A stretch of 64,000 nt of DNA from Kitagawia praeruptora (Eukaryota > Streptophyta > Magnoliopsida > Apiales > Apiaceae). Below, piece by piece: positions 31,466 through 43,400 of this stretch. The notes beneath the pieces were generated by a model. The model was not told the DNA's origin, ran no database searches, and saw only the letters and a program-made list of their open reading frames with translations. The stretch covers positions 16,226,501-16,290,500 of the forward strand of contig CM075348.1 of assembly GCA_037693485.1 (NCBI GenBank). Direction: 5' to 3'. Positions within the stretch are counted from its first letter, which is position 1, and each line of letters starts with the position of its first letter. The position numbers were made by a program, and so were the translations under genes.

Positions 31466-34400
31466 TACCTTTGTGTTTGCAGGGCAAAGAAAGTGAAAAG
31501 AAGGTCATGTGGATTTTGGACAGTGGATGCTCAAATCATATGACTGGTGATATGGCCCTGCTATCACAGTATGAGGAAAAGGCTGGCCCAATGGTTGCTT
31601 TTGGAGATGACAGCATGGGTAACACATTGGGATATGGCAAGCTGAAAGTTGGAAATGTCATCATTGAAGATGTAGCACTAGTCAAGGGGCTCAAGCATAA
31701 TCTGTTAAGTGTTGGTCAGTTTACTGATAGAGGATTCAAAGTGAATTTTGACAAAGATGAATGTTTGATCACCCACAAGAAGACTGGTGATTTTGCTCTA
31801 TCTGGAGTAAGGAAGGGAAGCCTGTTTGTAGCCAATATGGACTCTGCAAACAAGGACAAAATTTGTTGCTTTTACTCAAAAGCATCAAATGAAGATTGTT
31901 GGTTGTGGCACAAGAAACTATCACACCTGAACTTTAAGGCCATTAATTCTCTAGTCAAAAGAGAGTTAGTGAGAGGCATGCCCACACTTGAATTCTGCCA
32001 AGAAGGAGTGTGTGAGGCTTGTCAAAAAGGAAAAATGAAGAGATCAAGCCACAAGCCAAAGACAGTGACATCTGTAACCAAGCCACTACAACTTATCCAT
32101 ATGGATTTGTTTGGGCCTGTCAACATAATGTCACTTGGAAGAAAGAAGTATGCCCTGGTAATGGTTGATGATTTTTCAAGGTATACATGGGTGGAATTTC
32201 TGGCATCAAAAGATGAGGCTCCACAAGTAATTATTGAGCATATAAAGAAAGTTGACAAGGAAGCAAAGACAAACGATGCAAGTGTGATTGCACTAAGGAG
32301 TGATAATGGAACAGAGTTCAGAAATGCCACACTTGAAGCATTCTGCAAAGAGAATGGCATTTCTCAGCAATTCTCAGCCCCAAGGACTCCACAACAAAAT
32401 GGAGTTGTTGAGAGAAAGAATAGAACTCTAATTGAGGCTGCTAGAACAATGTTACTTGATGCAAAAATGCCTACATGTTTTTGGGCTGAGGCTGTGAGCA
32501 CTGCATGCTATATTCAGAACAGAACCCTCATCAACAAAAACACTGGAAAGACACCTTACAACTTGATGACTGGAAAGAAGCCTACACTAAAGTATATTCA
32601 TACTTTTGGAAGCAAATGCTTTGTACTTAAGGACAATTCTGAATATGTTGGAAAGTTTGATGCAAAAGCATTTGAAGGAATTTTTCTTGGCTATTCTATG
32701 GAAATAATTGCATACAAGGTTTATGTCATCAGTCAAAAGAAAGTTATGGAAAGCACAGATGTAACATTTGATGACAGCAAACTACCTGGACTAGAAGAAG
32801 CCAATGATGAAGACAAAGATCCATTGAAGTTTGATAATCTAGATGATTCTGATGAAGAGACTGAAACTGGAGTTGAAACTCAAGTTCAACAAACTCAAGT
32901 GAATAATGATACAAGAGAAGAATTTGTGCCAATCAATAGTGGAGAAACAAGCATCCAAGACACACCTGTGAGTAATGGCAACTTCACAGGGGGAGGAAAT
33001 GAGGATGACCATGATGAGGATGATGAAGCAACATCAAGAATGAGAAATCAGGCTGAACACTCAAGGAAATGGGATAGATCACACACTGCAGAGCAAATCA
33101 TTGGAGATCCTAATGCAGGAGTAAGGACTAGGAGAGCAACTCAAAATGAGTGCCTCTATGGATGTTTTCTATCACAAGTTGAGCCTAAGAAACTTGATGA
33201 TGCATTGTTGGATCCAGATTGGATTATTGCCATGCAAGAGGAGCTGAATCAATTTGAAAGGAACAAAGTATGGGAACTTGTGCCTGCACCAAAGAATAGA
33301 ACCATTGTTGGAACAAAATGGGTTCTGAAGAATAAGATGGATGAAGATGGTGTAATAATAAGAAACAAAGCAAGGCTGGTTGCAAAAGGATACTCTCAAC
33401 ATGAAGGCATTGATTATGATGAGACATTTGTCCCTGTTGCTAGATTGGAAGCCATTAGAATATTCTTGGCATTTGCTGCTCATTCAAACTTTAAAGTTTA
33501 TCAAATGGATGTCAAGAGTGCATTTCTAAATGGAGAGTTGGAAGAAGAGGTTTATGTGCAACAACCACCTGGCTTTGAGGATCCACATTTCCCAGAATTT
33601 GTCTACAGATTGCTTAAAGCACTGTATGGACTTAAGCAAGCTCCAAGAGCATGGTATGATACTTTATCACAATTCCTTCTTGAAAATCAATTCACTCGAG
33701 GCACATTGGACAAGACACTGTTTTACAAGAAGCATGGTGATGATATGATCCTAGTTCAAATCTATGTGGATGATATCATTTTTGGTTCTACAAATGAGAA
33801 ACTGTGTGATAAATTCTCTAAACTCATGCAGAGCAGATATGAGATGAGTATGATGGGAGAGTTGACATTCTTTCTAGGGTTGCAAGTCAGTCAAAGGAAG
33901 GATGGTATCTTTATCAGTCAAACCAAGTACATCAAGGATTTATTGAAGAAGTTTGACTTGGAAGATTGTTCACCTGCCAAGACACCCATGGCCACTGCCA
34001 CTAAATTGGATGAAGATGCTAAAGGCAAAAGAGTAGATATCTCAGTCTACAGAGGCATGGTTGGTTCTCTACTCTACCTCACTGCAAGTAGGCCAGACAT
34101 CATGTTTGCTACATGCTTGTGTGCAAGGTTTCAATCAAATCCAAAGGAATCACATTTGATTGCAATAAAAAGGATCTTTAGATATCTGAAGGGCACTCCT
34201 AACTTGGGATTATGGTATCCCAAGGACACAGGGTTCAATCTGGTTGGTTATTCTGATGCTGATTATGCTGGATGCAGAGTGGATAGGAAAAGCACCTCAG
34301 GAAGCTGCCAGTTTCTTGGACAAAGGTTAGTTTCTTGGTATAGCAAGAAGCAACAATCTGTGTCAACTTCTACAGCTGAGGCTGAATACATAGCTGCTGG

Positions 34401-34710
34401 AAGTTGCTGTGCTCAAGTGCTTTGGATTAGAAATCAACTTAGAGATTATGGACTTGTGTTGGAAAGAATTCCAATCATGTGTGACAACACAAGTGCAATC
34501 TCTATAGTTGCCAATCCTGTCAATCATTCTAGAACAAAGCACATTGACATCAGATATCATTTCATACATGCAACTAATGGAACCATTGAGTTGCATTATG
34601 TCTCTACAGATAAACAACTAGCTGATATATTCACTAAGCCATTAGATGAAGCCACCTTCACAAGGTTGGTAAGTGAGATTGGAATGCTGAATTCTTCAGA
34701 TTCTGGCTAA
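31444..34710 (+). CDS. Element A pol: protease, integrase, RT, RNase H
   Basis: 1,088 open codons in a frame different from gag, overlapping it by 22 nt. Aspartic protease motif WILDSGCSNHMTG (catalytic D near residue 25); gag-pre-integrase HKKLSHLNF...CEACQKGK; integrase with D (HMDLFGP, near 219), D (RSDNGTEF, near 286) and E (NGVVERKN, near 323); reverse transcriptase with YVDD near 773; RNase H with GYSDADYAG (near 938), AEAEYIAAG (near 979) and CDNTSA (near 1,013). All catalytic residues I can locate are present. Compared with the homologous stretch of element B, two codons are missing after DIRYHFI near the C-terminus. Access to the frame would need a -1 shift or splicing at the gag end; a splice-acceptor-like TTTGCAG|GG lies just inside. 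Confidence 0.93.
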   Translation: MGTKGKVIPLCLQGKESEKKVMWILDSGCSNHMTGDMALLSQYEEKAGPMVAFGDDSMGNTLGYGKLKVGNVIIEDVALVKGLKHNLLSVGQFTDRGFKVNFDKDECLITHKKTGDFALSGVRKGSLFVANMDSANKDKICCFYSKASNEDCWLWHKKLSHLNFKAINSLVKRELVRGMPTLEFCQEGVCEACQKGKMKRSSHKPKTVTSVTKPLQLIHMDLFGPVNIMSLGRKKYALVMVDDFSRYTWVEFLASKDEAPQVIIEHIKKVDKEAKTNDASVIALRSDNGTEFRNATLEAFCKENGISQQFSAPRTPQQNGVVERKNRTLIEAARTMLLDAKMPTCFWAEAVSTACYIQNRTLINKNTGKTPYNLMTGKKPTLKYIHTFGSKCFVLKDNSEYVGKFDAKAFEGIFLGYSMEIIAYKVYVISQKKVMESTDVTFDDSKLPGLEEANDEDKDPLKFDNLDDSDEETETGVETQVQQTQVNNDTREEFVPINSGETSIQDTPVSNGNFTGGGNEDDHDEDDEATSRMRNQAEHSRKWDRSHTAEQIIGDPNAGVRTRRATQNECLYGCFLSQVEPKKLDDALLDPDWIIAMQEELNQFERNKVWELVPAPKNRTIVGTKWVLKNKMDEDGVIIRNKARLVAKGYSQHEGIDYDETFVPVARLEAIRIFLAFAAHSNFKVYQMDVKSAFLNGELEEEVYVQQPPGFEDPHFPEFVYRLLKALYGLKQAPRAWYDTLSQFLLENQFTRGTLDKTLFYKKHGDDMILVQIYVDDIIFGSTNEKLCDKFSKLMQSRYEMSMMGELTFFLGLQVSQRKDGIFISQTKYIKDLLKKFDLEDCSPAKTPMATATKLDEDAKGKRVDISVYRGMVGSLLYLTASRPDIMFATCLCARFQSNPKESHLIAIKRIFRYLKGTPNLGLWYPKDTGFNLVGYSDADYAGCRVDRKSTSGSCQFLGQRLVSWYSKKQQSVSTSTAEAEYIAAGSCCAQVLWIRNQLRDYGLVLERIPIMCDNTSAISIVANPVNHSRTKHIDIRYHFIHATNGTIELHYVSTDKQLADIFTKPLDEATFTRLVSEIGMLNSSDSG

Positions 34711-35555
34711 GTGAATACATCATCTAGATTGTTGCAGCAGTAAACACTTACTTTATCTAAATTCTCAATATTTTTGGAGTAAGTGTTGGCTGAAATATGA
34801 TTTATAAATATTTCAAATCTGTTGCATATGTTGAAAATCATATTTTTATTAACTTAAAATTTCTATGAAATTTTGAGAAAATCACTATTTAATTTGCTAG
34901 GATATTTTTCAATGAATATGTCTGGTAAATTTTTAAAAGATAGTGAAAATCAAATTTTTATGAGTGATGGGTATAGTTCGATAAGTCAGACTTCTCGAAT
35001 GATTCACTATTCGACATCTCTAATAAGTCTCATTAGAGTACTCTTGAGTTCTCGAATAGAGTCTTTCTGAGATATCGAATAGAGGAATTCTTGACTTCTC
35101 GAATATAGTAACTGAGTTCTCGAATGATTGAGTTCTCGAACACTATATTTGAGTTCTCGAATCATTTGAAAAGGCTGAATTCTCGCTGAATTTTAACCGA
35201 TTTTGGATTTTTGTCTAAAAGTTTAATTCACTCATAAAAACACATTTTATTTAATTTAGAATTATTTCTAAGTTAGATAACTGCCAGCTGTGAGTTTCTA
35301 TCTGCTTGAGTTATCGATTAAGCCATTCTTGACTTCTCGAATAGTTGTTTTCTACTTCTCGAATGCCTGACTTGTCGATACAAAACTTTCTGCTAATCGA
35401 CAATTCAAGTACTTCATACTTATACAATTTCACATCTATTCGATTCATTTCATTCGATTTCTCAAGCATCTACACTCTCTAAACCCCTGAAACCCTAGCT
35501 ACGAAAAGCCAAATTTCTTCTTCAACCTTCAATTTCTTTTCTCTCTTCTACACAA
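34711..35555 (+). promoter_or_regulatory. Pol-ORF3 spacer of A with TTCTCGAA array
   Basis: 845 bp without a gene. Between about 34,975 and 35,400 it carries about ten copies of GAGTTCTCGAAT or GACTTCTCGAAT-like words, the reverse complement of the motif that fills the LTR. The end (35,450-35,555) is CT-rich with a good ATG context for ORF3. It could act as an internal promoter, or as sequence that pairs with the LTR region of the RNA; both are inference. Confidence 0.5.
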
Positions 35556-35582
35556 ATGGCAACAGTAAAGTTCTACACGAAT

Positions 35583-35849
35583 GAGTCTCAGATTTTTGTC
35601 CAATCCAGCATCCTCCTTTTCATCATCAGAAAATAGCTTAGGATCCTTTTCATAGGTTCTAGCAGGTGTTGTAACAGCTCCATAAGTACAACTTGTTCTT
35701 CATGAACCATAGGAATTTTTGGTCCATTTTTCAAAACCCACAAATATTTTGGATTTGTAACATCAAGAAACAACTCCATTTTATTTTTCCACATATCATA
35801 GTTATCTTTATTAAATATGGGAATCTTAACAATGGCTTTTGAAGACATG
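35583..35849 (-). pseudogene. Extra 5' gag fragment of element B beyond its 3' LTR
   Basis: Repeats the first part of B gag (MSSKAIVKIPIFNKDNYDMW...) and the leader, nearly identical to 51,856-52,120, but cut off at 35,583. A small indel (CCATAAGTACAAC against CCATCAGTAACAAC) breaks its frame. Its place outside the 3' LTR shows that this LTR once served as the 5' LTR of a second tandem copy, now deleted. Confidence 0.9.
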
Positions 35850-35946
35850 ATGAATTTTTAAGTGAGTTAAAAATTTGAGATAAATTTTTGATTGAATAAA
35901 AATAGGATCTTGATTTGTGTATCAATCAATAGGCTCTGATGCCAAT

Positions 35947-37739
35947 TGTTAGGTCCGATAAGATTGTAGAAGGGGGGTTGAATACAATCTATACCAATTT
36001 ATCGAAATTTGTCCTTTAAATAAAATTTAGTTTAGACAAATTTGTGCGGAATAAATTGAAACAATTTTCAAGTTGAATATAACAATATATTAACTTGATG
36101 GGTGTTACAATTTCAGTACAGATTAATTATCAAGTTGATAAAAACTAATTAGAAAATTCGACATGAACTTTTCTAATTTAGTTAATAAAAATCAAGATAA
36201 GTTCTAGGAGTAAAAACTCGCTAGTAGTACAAGAGATACAAATAAACAAGTTCTATCGGATAAGATATTACAAATATGATGAACTTGATTTTCTATGAAT
36301 TTTTCTAGCTCTTGTGTTCTTGAGAGAAAATGAGAGAGAAAGCTTTGTTCTTGGTTGAAAGATATTATGTTGTAGTGTAGTTATCTTGTTGTCCGTGTAT
36401 TGCCTTAGTAGAATTTTCCTTCTTTTCTTCAAGTTGAACTCCCTGCCTATTTTCATATCAAATTGTACATCAAAGACAATCTCCAAGACAATCTGTTCTT
36501 CCAAGACAATCAGATTTGTACTGCCAAGACAATCGTCAAGACAATCTGTTCTTCCAAGACAATCAGCTTTGTACTGCCAAGACAATCGCCAAGACAATCC
36601 TGAACTACCAAGACAATCAGCTTTATACTGCCAAGACAATCGATTTAACCTTGCCAAGACAATCAATTTAACCTTGCCAAGACAATCATGAACCTGGCCA
36701 CTTTTTCTTTTCAAAATAAATGACGTGATGACCTTCTAATTCAATCACAAAAACCGGGGCCTATTTTGTCTTATTATAGACAGCTCCTAGAATTGCTTTT
36801 TAACCCGCACAGCTTATAATCTTTAATTAATAAATAATTATTTTAATTCAGAAATTATAAAAATAAATATCTAATATTATTAGATATTTATAAATATAAT
36901 TTTCTAAATAAATAAAATATTTATTAATATAAAATTATCCTTAAACTCTAAACTGCGGTTACCTGAGCGTTTGGAACTGGACTCCTTTTGCTTAACAAAA
37001 AATATATCAATTCCAACCGGGGTTCCAGCTTTAAGAATATATCACTTTGTATTTCTTTGTGATAATTCTATTTTCTCATAACCCGTCCAGGTGTAAGCTA
37101 CGGTCTCTTGAGGATGTGAAACCGGACTCCTTTTGCTTAGCAAAAAATACAACAATTCTAACCGGGGTTTCAGCATTAAGAATATATCACCTAGAATTTC
37201 TTTATGATAATTCTTTTTCCTCGTAGCCAGTTCACTTGATAATAAAATCATTGTGGTTACTGAATTTAGCACTCCTGTTGCTTGCACAATGATTTTCTCA
37301 CATACCAGTCTTGATAGCTTGAACCACTGAAGTTAATGATAAACAACCACTGTTTAATGTTGACACTCGATGTACTGTCTGGTTCATGAGTGACTAACCG
37401 CAATGACTGTTCTTCATATATTGACTTTAAAATCTGGTTCATTTTCTTTTCTCATCTCTCTTTTTTTAATTCTTCTATACTGACTCTGTCACCTTGAAAT
37501 CTCTGTCACTTTAAACGAATCCACTTCTTAACGAATACTCCACTGAGGCTTGATCAGATGACTGAGCTTCTTTCAATGTAGTAATTCTCAAGTCTGTAGA
37601 TTGACCTTGATCTTTTTCTTCTGACAGATAATACAATCTGAGATTCCTTGTGACAGTCTATATACTATTTACTATTACAATCTTGTTTAAGTTGAGTTGT
37701 ATCCTCGGAATACAAATAGGCTTCATCATATGCCTTTCA
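35947..37739 (-). repeat. Element B 3' LTR (left copy)
   Basis: 1,793 bp; on the minus strand it runs TGAAAGGCAT...GACCTAACA. It holds a 12-copy CCAAGACAATC array (36,472-36,690) and an imperfect internal direct duplication of about 100 bp (36,975 and 37,120, both containing GGACTCCTTTTGCTTA or a one-base variant). The open frames at 36,268-36,714 are by-products of the array. Confidence 0.94.
36472..36690 (-). promoter_or_regulatory. CCAAGACAATC motif array in LTR of B
   Basis: Twelve copies of (C)CAAGACAATC (GATTGTCTTGG on the element's sense strand) at irregular 10-28-base spacing, all in one direction. Conserved in the other LTR at 52,745-52,963. Regular motif, irregular linkers and LTR position suggest factor binding; the factor is unknown. 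Confidence 0.6.
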
Positions 37740-40426
37740 ATCTCCCCCTATTTGTTTGTTAGACAATAACAAGCAAATACCTAGAGGATAACTCAACTAA
37801 CTCACTTAAACAAGAAAACGATTAAGCATTTAAGAACTTAGTAAATAATACAAAAAAAATTTCTCTGGTTTAGATTTAACAATTCCAGAATCCTCAGTTG
37901 ATGAAATGATAGATGATTGTTCCTCTAGCACTGAACTGATCTTCAATAGATAACTCATCTTCATTTCTGATTCTTCATATCTCTGCTTGATAATCCTTCA
38001 CATCTTACATTGGTGATTATCAGCAGTTCTTGATTTACAATCACTTCCATTCTCTGACACAGCTTTTCTCACTTAAGAAAAACAACTGCTCCTACTATAT
38101 AGACAATGGAGAATCAATACCATTTCTATAACTTCTAGGAAATCTACTACTCCTCCAGTTAGCCTTTATACATAGTGCATTGAAAGACTAATAGAATAGT
38201 ATTGTGATGTAATCTTCTCCTTATATCTCCCCTTTCTTCTCAACTAAATCTCCCCTTACTTCTCCATCTAAGGCTCCCCCTTAGTAACTTGACTTGCTTC
38301 TCCTCCAAAGCACAGTCTGTAAATGCTCCCCCTTTCTAACCTAATTTCCTTTTTCTTGTACCCCCTTACTTCTCCCCCTTAGTTGAGGAATCCTCCAATC
38401 AACTAGTTGACAAAGTAGTTGTACCAATTATAGAGTTCTGTTAGAAAGAATGTTTCATTTTCTTCCTCACTGTGAGTGTGTGATAGTGTTTAGTGTACCT
38501 CACAAGTGTTTCACTCTTCTCTCCACTCATTTGTGTTGAGTGTCTCACATCTCTCTGTGTTTACACTCTTGCTCACTGGTGTATCACTCATATCACTCAT
38601 AGCTCCAACATCCATTAGTGTACCTGCAAGGAAAAATCACCCTAGCCTCTTCAAGAGAGGTCAGTGGTGGTGCAATGGGAGTTCGCAAATCCCAAATCCT
38701 CGTTGGACTCGTCAGACGAATCTGAGTCATAATCTACAAGTTGCTAATTTTCCCTTTTTAAGGTTTTCAGATTTGAATTCTGAGAAGGTAAACAATGATC
38801 TAGAAATTTAGCATTGAGATCAAGATTTCCTTCTAATGTCTGTGAAGACACTTGGTTCATTAAAGAACCTTTAACTTATAATCCTAACCGTAAAATGGTT
38901 GGATTACAGGTTTCCGTCAATTCATCCTTAGTGTGTGCATTCTCACTTTGTGCATATGAAATATTTTGGATAGTGTATAAGGTAGTGACTCTCCAACTGA
39001 ATATCCCACACATTCTTATTTGCTGCATCAGGTGCAGTTACTCCCTGGTGACCTTTAGTCTGATAGGTAACTTCCTTTTAGAGGGGTAAGTCAGAATGTG
39101 TTTGAGTTTGACTGTAGTCTGGGATAAAAGTTGTTGGGTTTACAACCTTAAGACTAATCATGTGAGAAAACAAAATTCCATGTAGATGAACCTGCATCAC
39201 AGAATATGAGCAATAGAGATAGAATGATATACAGTTGTGATTTCAAAAGATTTACAATGTAAGCAATCACATCTGTAGAAAGAAATTTTGAGATAGATCT
39301 TGATCCGGTTTTACTAAACAAAAACATAAACAAAAATCCAATTAACAATAAATATTAATCAAATTAATGAATGTTAATGTTTAAACCAATACAAACAAAA
39401 CTATTTTATCATGTATTAGATCATGTATGTTAGATACCAACTGTTACCACTTGTTAACACTTGTTAGGTCTTGTCTTCCAATTGTTAGAACCTGAAAATC
39501 AAACGTTAGTTCCTAAACAATTGAATTGACATATACCATTTTGATACCAACTATGGTCCTATATAAGAAATTCTGTTAATAACAACAATACAACAAAGAT
39601 TAGAAGTTAAAATAGCATGATATGTGTGTGTTAAACAGAAGAAGTACAAAAGAACCAAGTACAAGGACCTGTTTGTAAGTTTTGAAAGTATAGTGACTAA
39701 ACTGAAAATACTATACAAACTATTTATTTACACATGAAAAATAATATACAAAATAAGAAATAATATACATAGAAATAATATGAAATAAAAACTAAAAAGA
39801 AAAGAAAAAATACGATTTTTTTTTTATTTTTATTATTATTCAAAAATAATTGTATTAATAATATTTACAGAATATTAGAAATACAATTACATAATTTACA
39901 CAAATATTTACAACAATTTAACTACTTAAAAATAGATAAATAGAAAATAAGAAAATACTAAAAAAATGCCATATGTTATCCTTTTTACGAAATCAAACAT
40001 TAATGACAAAAGGACAAACACTACAAAATATTAAATAAACTATTAACTATTTACATAAATATTTGTAGTAAATTAATAAATCTATATATTTTCTTAATAA
40101 AATAACTTTCTTATAGAAAATCATTTAAAGAAAAAATATAACTTATTAAATCAACACAAATATTCAAAAGTAATTTTCAACAAAAATAGATTTCTCACTA
40201 ATTTCAACTTGTAAAATTTGAGAAAAATATTTTTAGAGAAAATTAAAATATTCTAAAATTAAAAGAAGTAAGTAGGAATATATTAAAAAGATAATGACAA
40301 TGATTTAAAAATTAACAAGCAAGATTTTAAGTTGATAAAATAATTACACAAGTGATTTTAATAACAAATATTAACAAAGTAATCACTTATAAATTATTAA
40401 AGAGCAAACCTCAGATATTAACTAGT
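37740..40426 (-). other. Element B non-coding 3' region with multiple polypurine tracts
   Basis: Lies between the pol stop and the 3' LTR. On the minus strand it shows many purine runs of the AAGGGGGAG type (plus-strand TCTCCCCCTA at 37,741 and CTCCCCCTT, CTCCCCTT, CCCCCTTA between 38,220 and 38,390). Repeated polypurine tracts ahead of the 3' LTR are a described hallmark of Sireviruses. No ORF3 is recognisable; 39,600-40,400 is very AT-rich. Confidence 0.65.
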
Positions 40427-43400
40427 TTAATTACTAGGACTATTTAACATACCCAATTCACCAACAATTCTGGTGAATGTGGATTCGTCAAGAGACTTAG
40501 TAAAAATATCTGCTGTTTGTTCTTCCGTGGGTACAAAATGTAACTCCACGGTACCATTCATGACATGCTCTCGAATAAAATGATACCTGATATCAATGTG
40601 CTTTGTCCTCGTATGCTGCACAGGATTGTTGGAGATTGCTATGGCACTTGTATTGTCACACAAAATAGGAATTTTGTCAAGTACAAAACCATAGTCCCTT
40701 AGCTGATTCCTAATCCACAAAATTTGTGCACAACAGCTTCCAGCAGCTATGTATTCAGCTTCAGCTGTTGAGTTGGAAACTGTTTGCTGTTTCTTGCTGT
40801 ACCAGGAAACCAACCTGCCACCTAGGAATTGACAACTCCCAGAGGTGCTTTTCCTATCTACAACACTTCCTGCATAATCTGAATCTGTATATCCAACAAG
40901 ATTAAAACCAGAATCTTTAGGGTACCAGATGCCTAAGTTAGGCGTACCCTTAAGATATCTCAAGATTCGTTTAACAGCAATGAGATGAACATCTCTAGGA
41001 TCCGATTGGAACCTTGCACACAAGCACGTAGCATACATAATATCTGGTCTACTTGCAGTAAGATAAAGTAATGAGCCTATCATACCTCTGTAGCTTGTGA
41101 TATCTACCTTAGCAAAATTTTCACATGCTCCAAATTTAACAGTTGTAGATGATGGTGTTCTTGCTGAAGATGAGTCCTCCATTTGATATTTCTTGAGGAG
41201 CTCTCTGACATACTTGGATTGACAGATAAATATCCCATCTGTCCTTTGACTTACTTGCAATCCAAGAAAGAACTTCAGCTCACCCATCATGCTCATTTCA
41301 AACTTACCCTGCATTAACTTAGCAAATTTCTTGCAAAGAAGATCATTAGTAGACCCGAATATTATATCGTCCACATAGATTTGAACTAATATTGTATCAT
41401 TTTTATGTTTCTTTGTGAAGAGAGTTTTGTCATAACAAAACCATTTTCAAGTAAAAATTCAGAGAGAGTGTCATACCATTTCCTTGGTGCTTGCTTAAGA
41501 CCATAAATAGCCTTCAAGAGAAAGTAGACATAGTCCATGAATTCTGGATCTTCAAAGCCAGGGGGCTGTTCTACATATACCTCTTCATCTAGCTTACCAT
41601 TCAGAAAAGCACTCTTGACATCCATTTGATAAACCTTAAAGTTTGAGAATGCTGCGAATGCCAAGAATATTCTGATAGCCTCAAGTCTTGCCACTGGAGC
41701 ATAGGTCTCATCATAATCTATTCCTTCAGCTTGTGAATAACCCTTTGCTACCAGTCTTGCTTTATTTCTTGTTACTGTACCATCTTCATCTAGCTTATTT
41801 CTGAATACCCACCTTGTGTCAACCACTTTCCTATCTTTGGGTCTGGGTACTAGCTTCCATACTTCTTGTTGTTTGAATTGAATGAGTTCATCTTGCATAG
41901 CAATCACCCAATCAGGATCAGAAAGAGCTTCCTCAGTTTTCTTAGGTTCCATTTCAGACAGAAACCCTGAATAGTTACATTGATTTTGAGTAGCACTTCT
42001 AGTTTTGACACCAACATCTGGATCACCAATAATCAGCTCAAAAGGATGAGCTCTATTCCAAACTGTTTGTCTTGGAAGATTTAATCTTGATGATTCGCCT
42101 TGTTCTTCATTGTGATGTTGAGTATGACTAGTTGATCCTTCATTATCTCCCCCTGAGTTGTTGCCAGGTTGACTAGATGATTGTTCAGGAGTGTCAGGTG
42201 TATCTTCATTATTCTCATTGTTTTCACCACCATTACTCTGATCATCATCGTTGTCATTAGCATCAGCAAAAATCTCAGGTGCATTGTCATCATCTGAATC
42301 TGTATCTGTCATGTCATCGAAAGATAGCTTTTCAGATGGATCCTCAGTTTGGATACTAGGGAGTTTAGTGTCATCAAATGTTACGTTGACACTTTCCATC
42401 ATCTTCTGTTCATCAATCACATACACCATGTACGCCCTCATTGAATAACCAATAAAAATTGCTTCAAATGCTTTGGTATCGAATTTACCACCTTGATCAT
42501 CACCTTCTTTAAGCACAAAGCATTTTGTCCCAAATACATGAAAGCATTTGAGTGATGGTTTCTTATCAGCCATAATTTCATAGGGTGTCTTCATATGGTC
42601 TTTATTGATTAGAGTTCGATTCTGGGTATAGCACGCAGTGTTGACAGCTTCAGCCCAAAAGTACAATGGAAGCCTTGATTCACTTAGCATAGTACGTGCA
42701 GCTTCAATCAAGGTTCTATTCTTTCTTTCCACTACCCCATTTTGCTGAGGAGTTCTTGGAGCTGAGTATTGTCTAGTTATACCCTTCTCAGTGCAGAAGT
42801 CATTTAGAACTGCATTCTTGAATTCAGTTCCATTGTCTGATCTTATAGCTCTCACTGGATACGTAGAATCTCGCTCAATTAATTTGATGTGATCAATCAC
42901 CAGTTGTGGAGTCTCATCTTTAGAATTCAAAAATAGGACCCATGTGTATTTTGAAAAATCATCAACAATCACTAGAGCATATCTCTTCCTTGACATAGAC
43001 ATCACATTAACTGGACCAAACAAATCCATATGAAGTAATTGTAATGGTTCAGTTATTGAAGATGTGTCAGTGCTCCTGTGACTTGCCCTTTTTAACTTGC
43101 CTTTTTGACATGCATCACACAGTCCTTCTTGAGTGAATTCCATTGAAGGCAAACCTCTCACCAATTCTCTTTTAACTAGAGAATTTATTGTTTTGAAATT
43201 GAGATGAGAAAGTTTCTTGTGCCATAGCCAACTCTCGTCATTAGATGCTTTAGTGTAGAAGCAAGTGATTTCTTCAGTGCTTCCAGAGTTCATATTGGCT
43301 ACGTACAGATTGCCTTTTCTAACTCCTGTCAGTTGTGGCTTTTCATTTCTCTTGTGTGAAATTAGACAATTCTTCTTGTTGAAATAAACTTCATATCCTT

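Noticed and set aside
36472..36690. Regular short repeats that resemble a CRISPR array
   Set aside because: The word is about 10 bases, spacing is irregular (10-28), the array sits inside a plant LTR and is duplicated in the partner LTR.
36268..36714. 148-codon and 101-codon frames in the LTR of element B (also 52,541-52,987)
   Set aside because: Both are readings of the CCAAGACAATC array on opposite strands; present only because the array lacks stops.
38506..39089. Plus-strand frames (101 and 91 codons) between B pol and its 3' LTR as genes
   Set aside because: They lie antisense to a retrotransposon 3' region, start in a pyrimidine-rich tract, and match no family I know.
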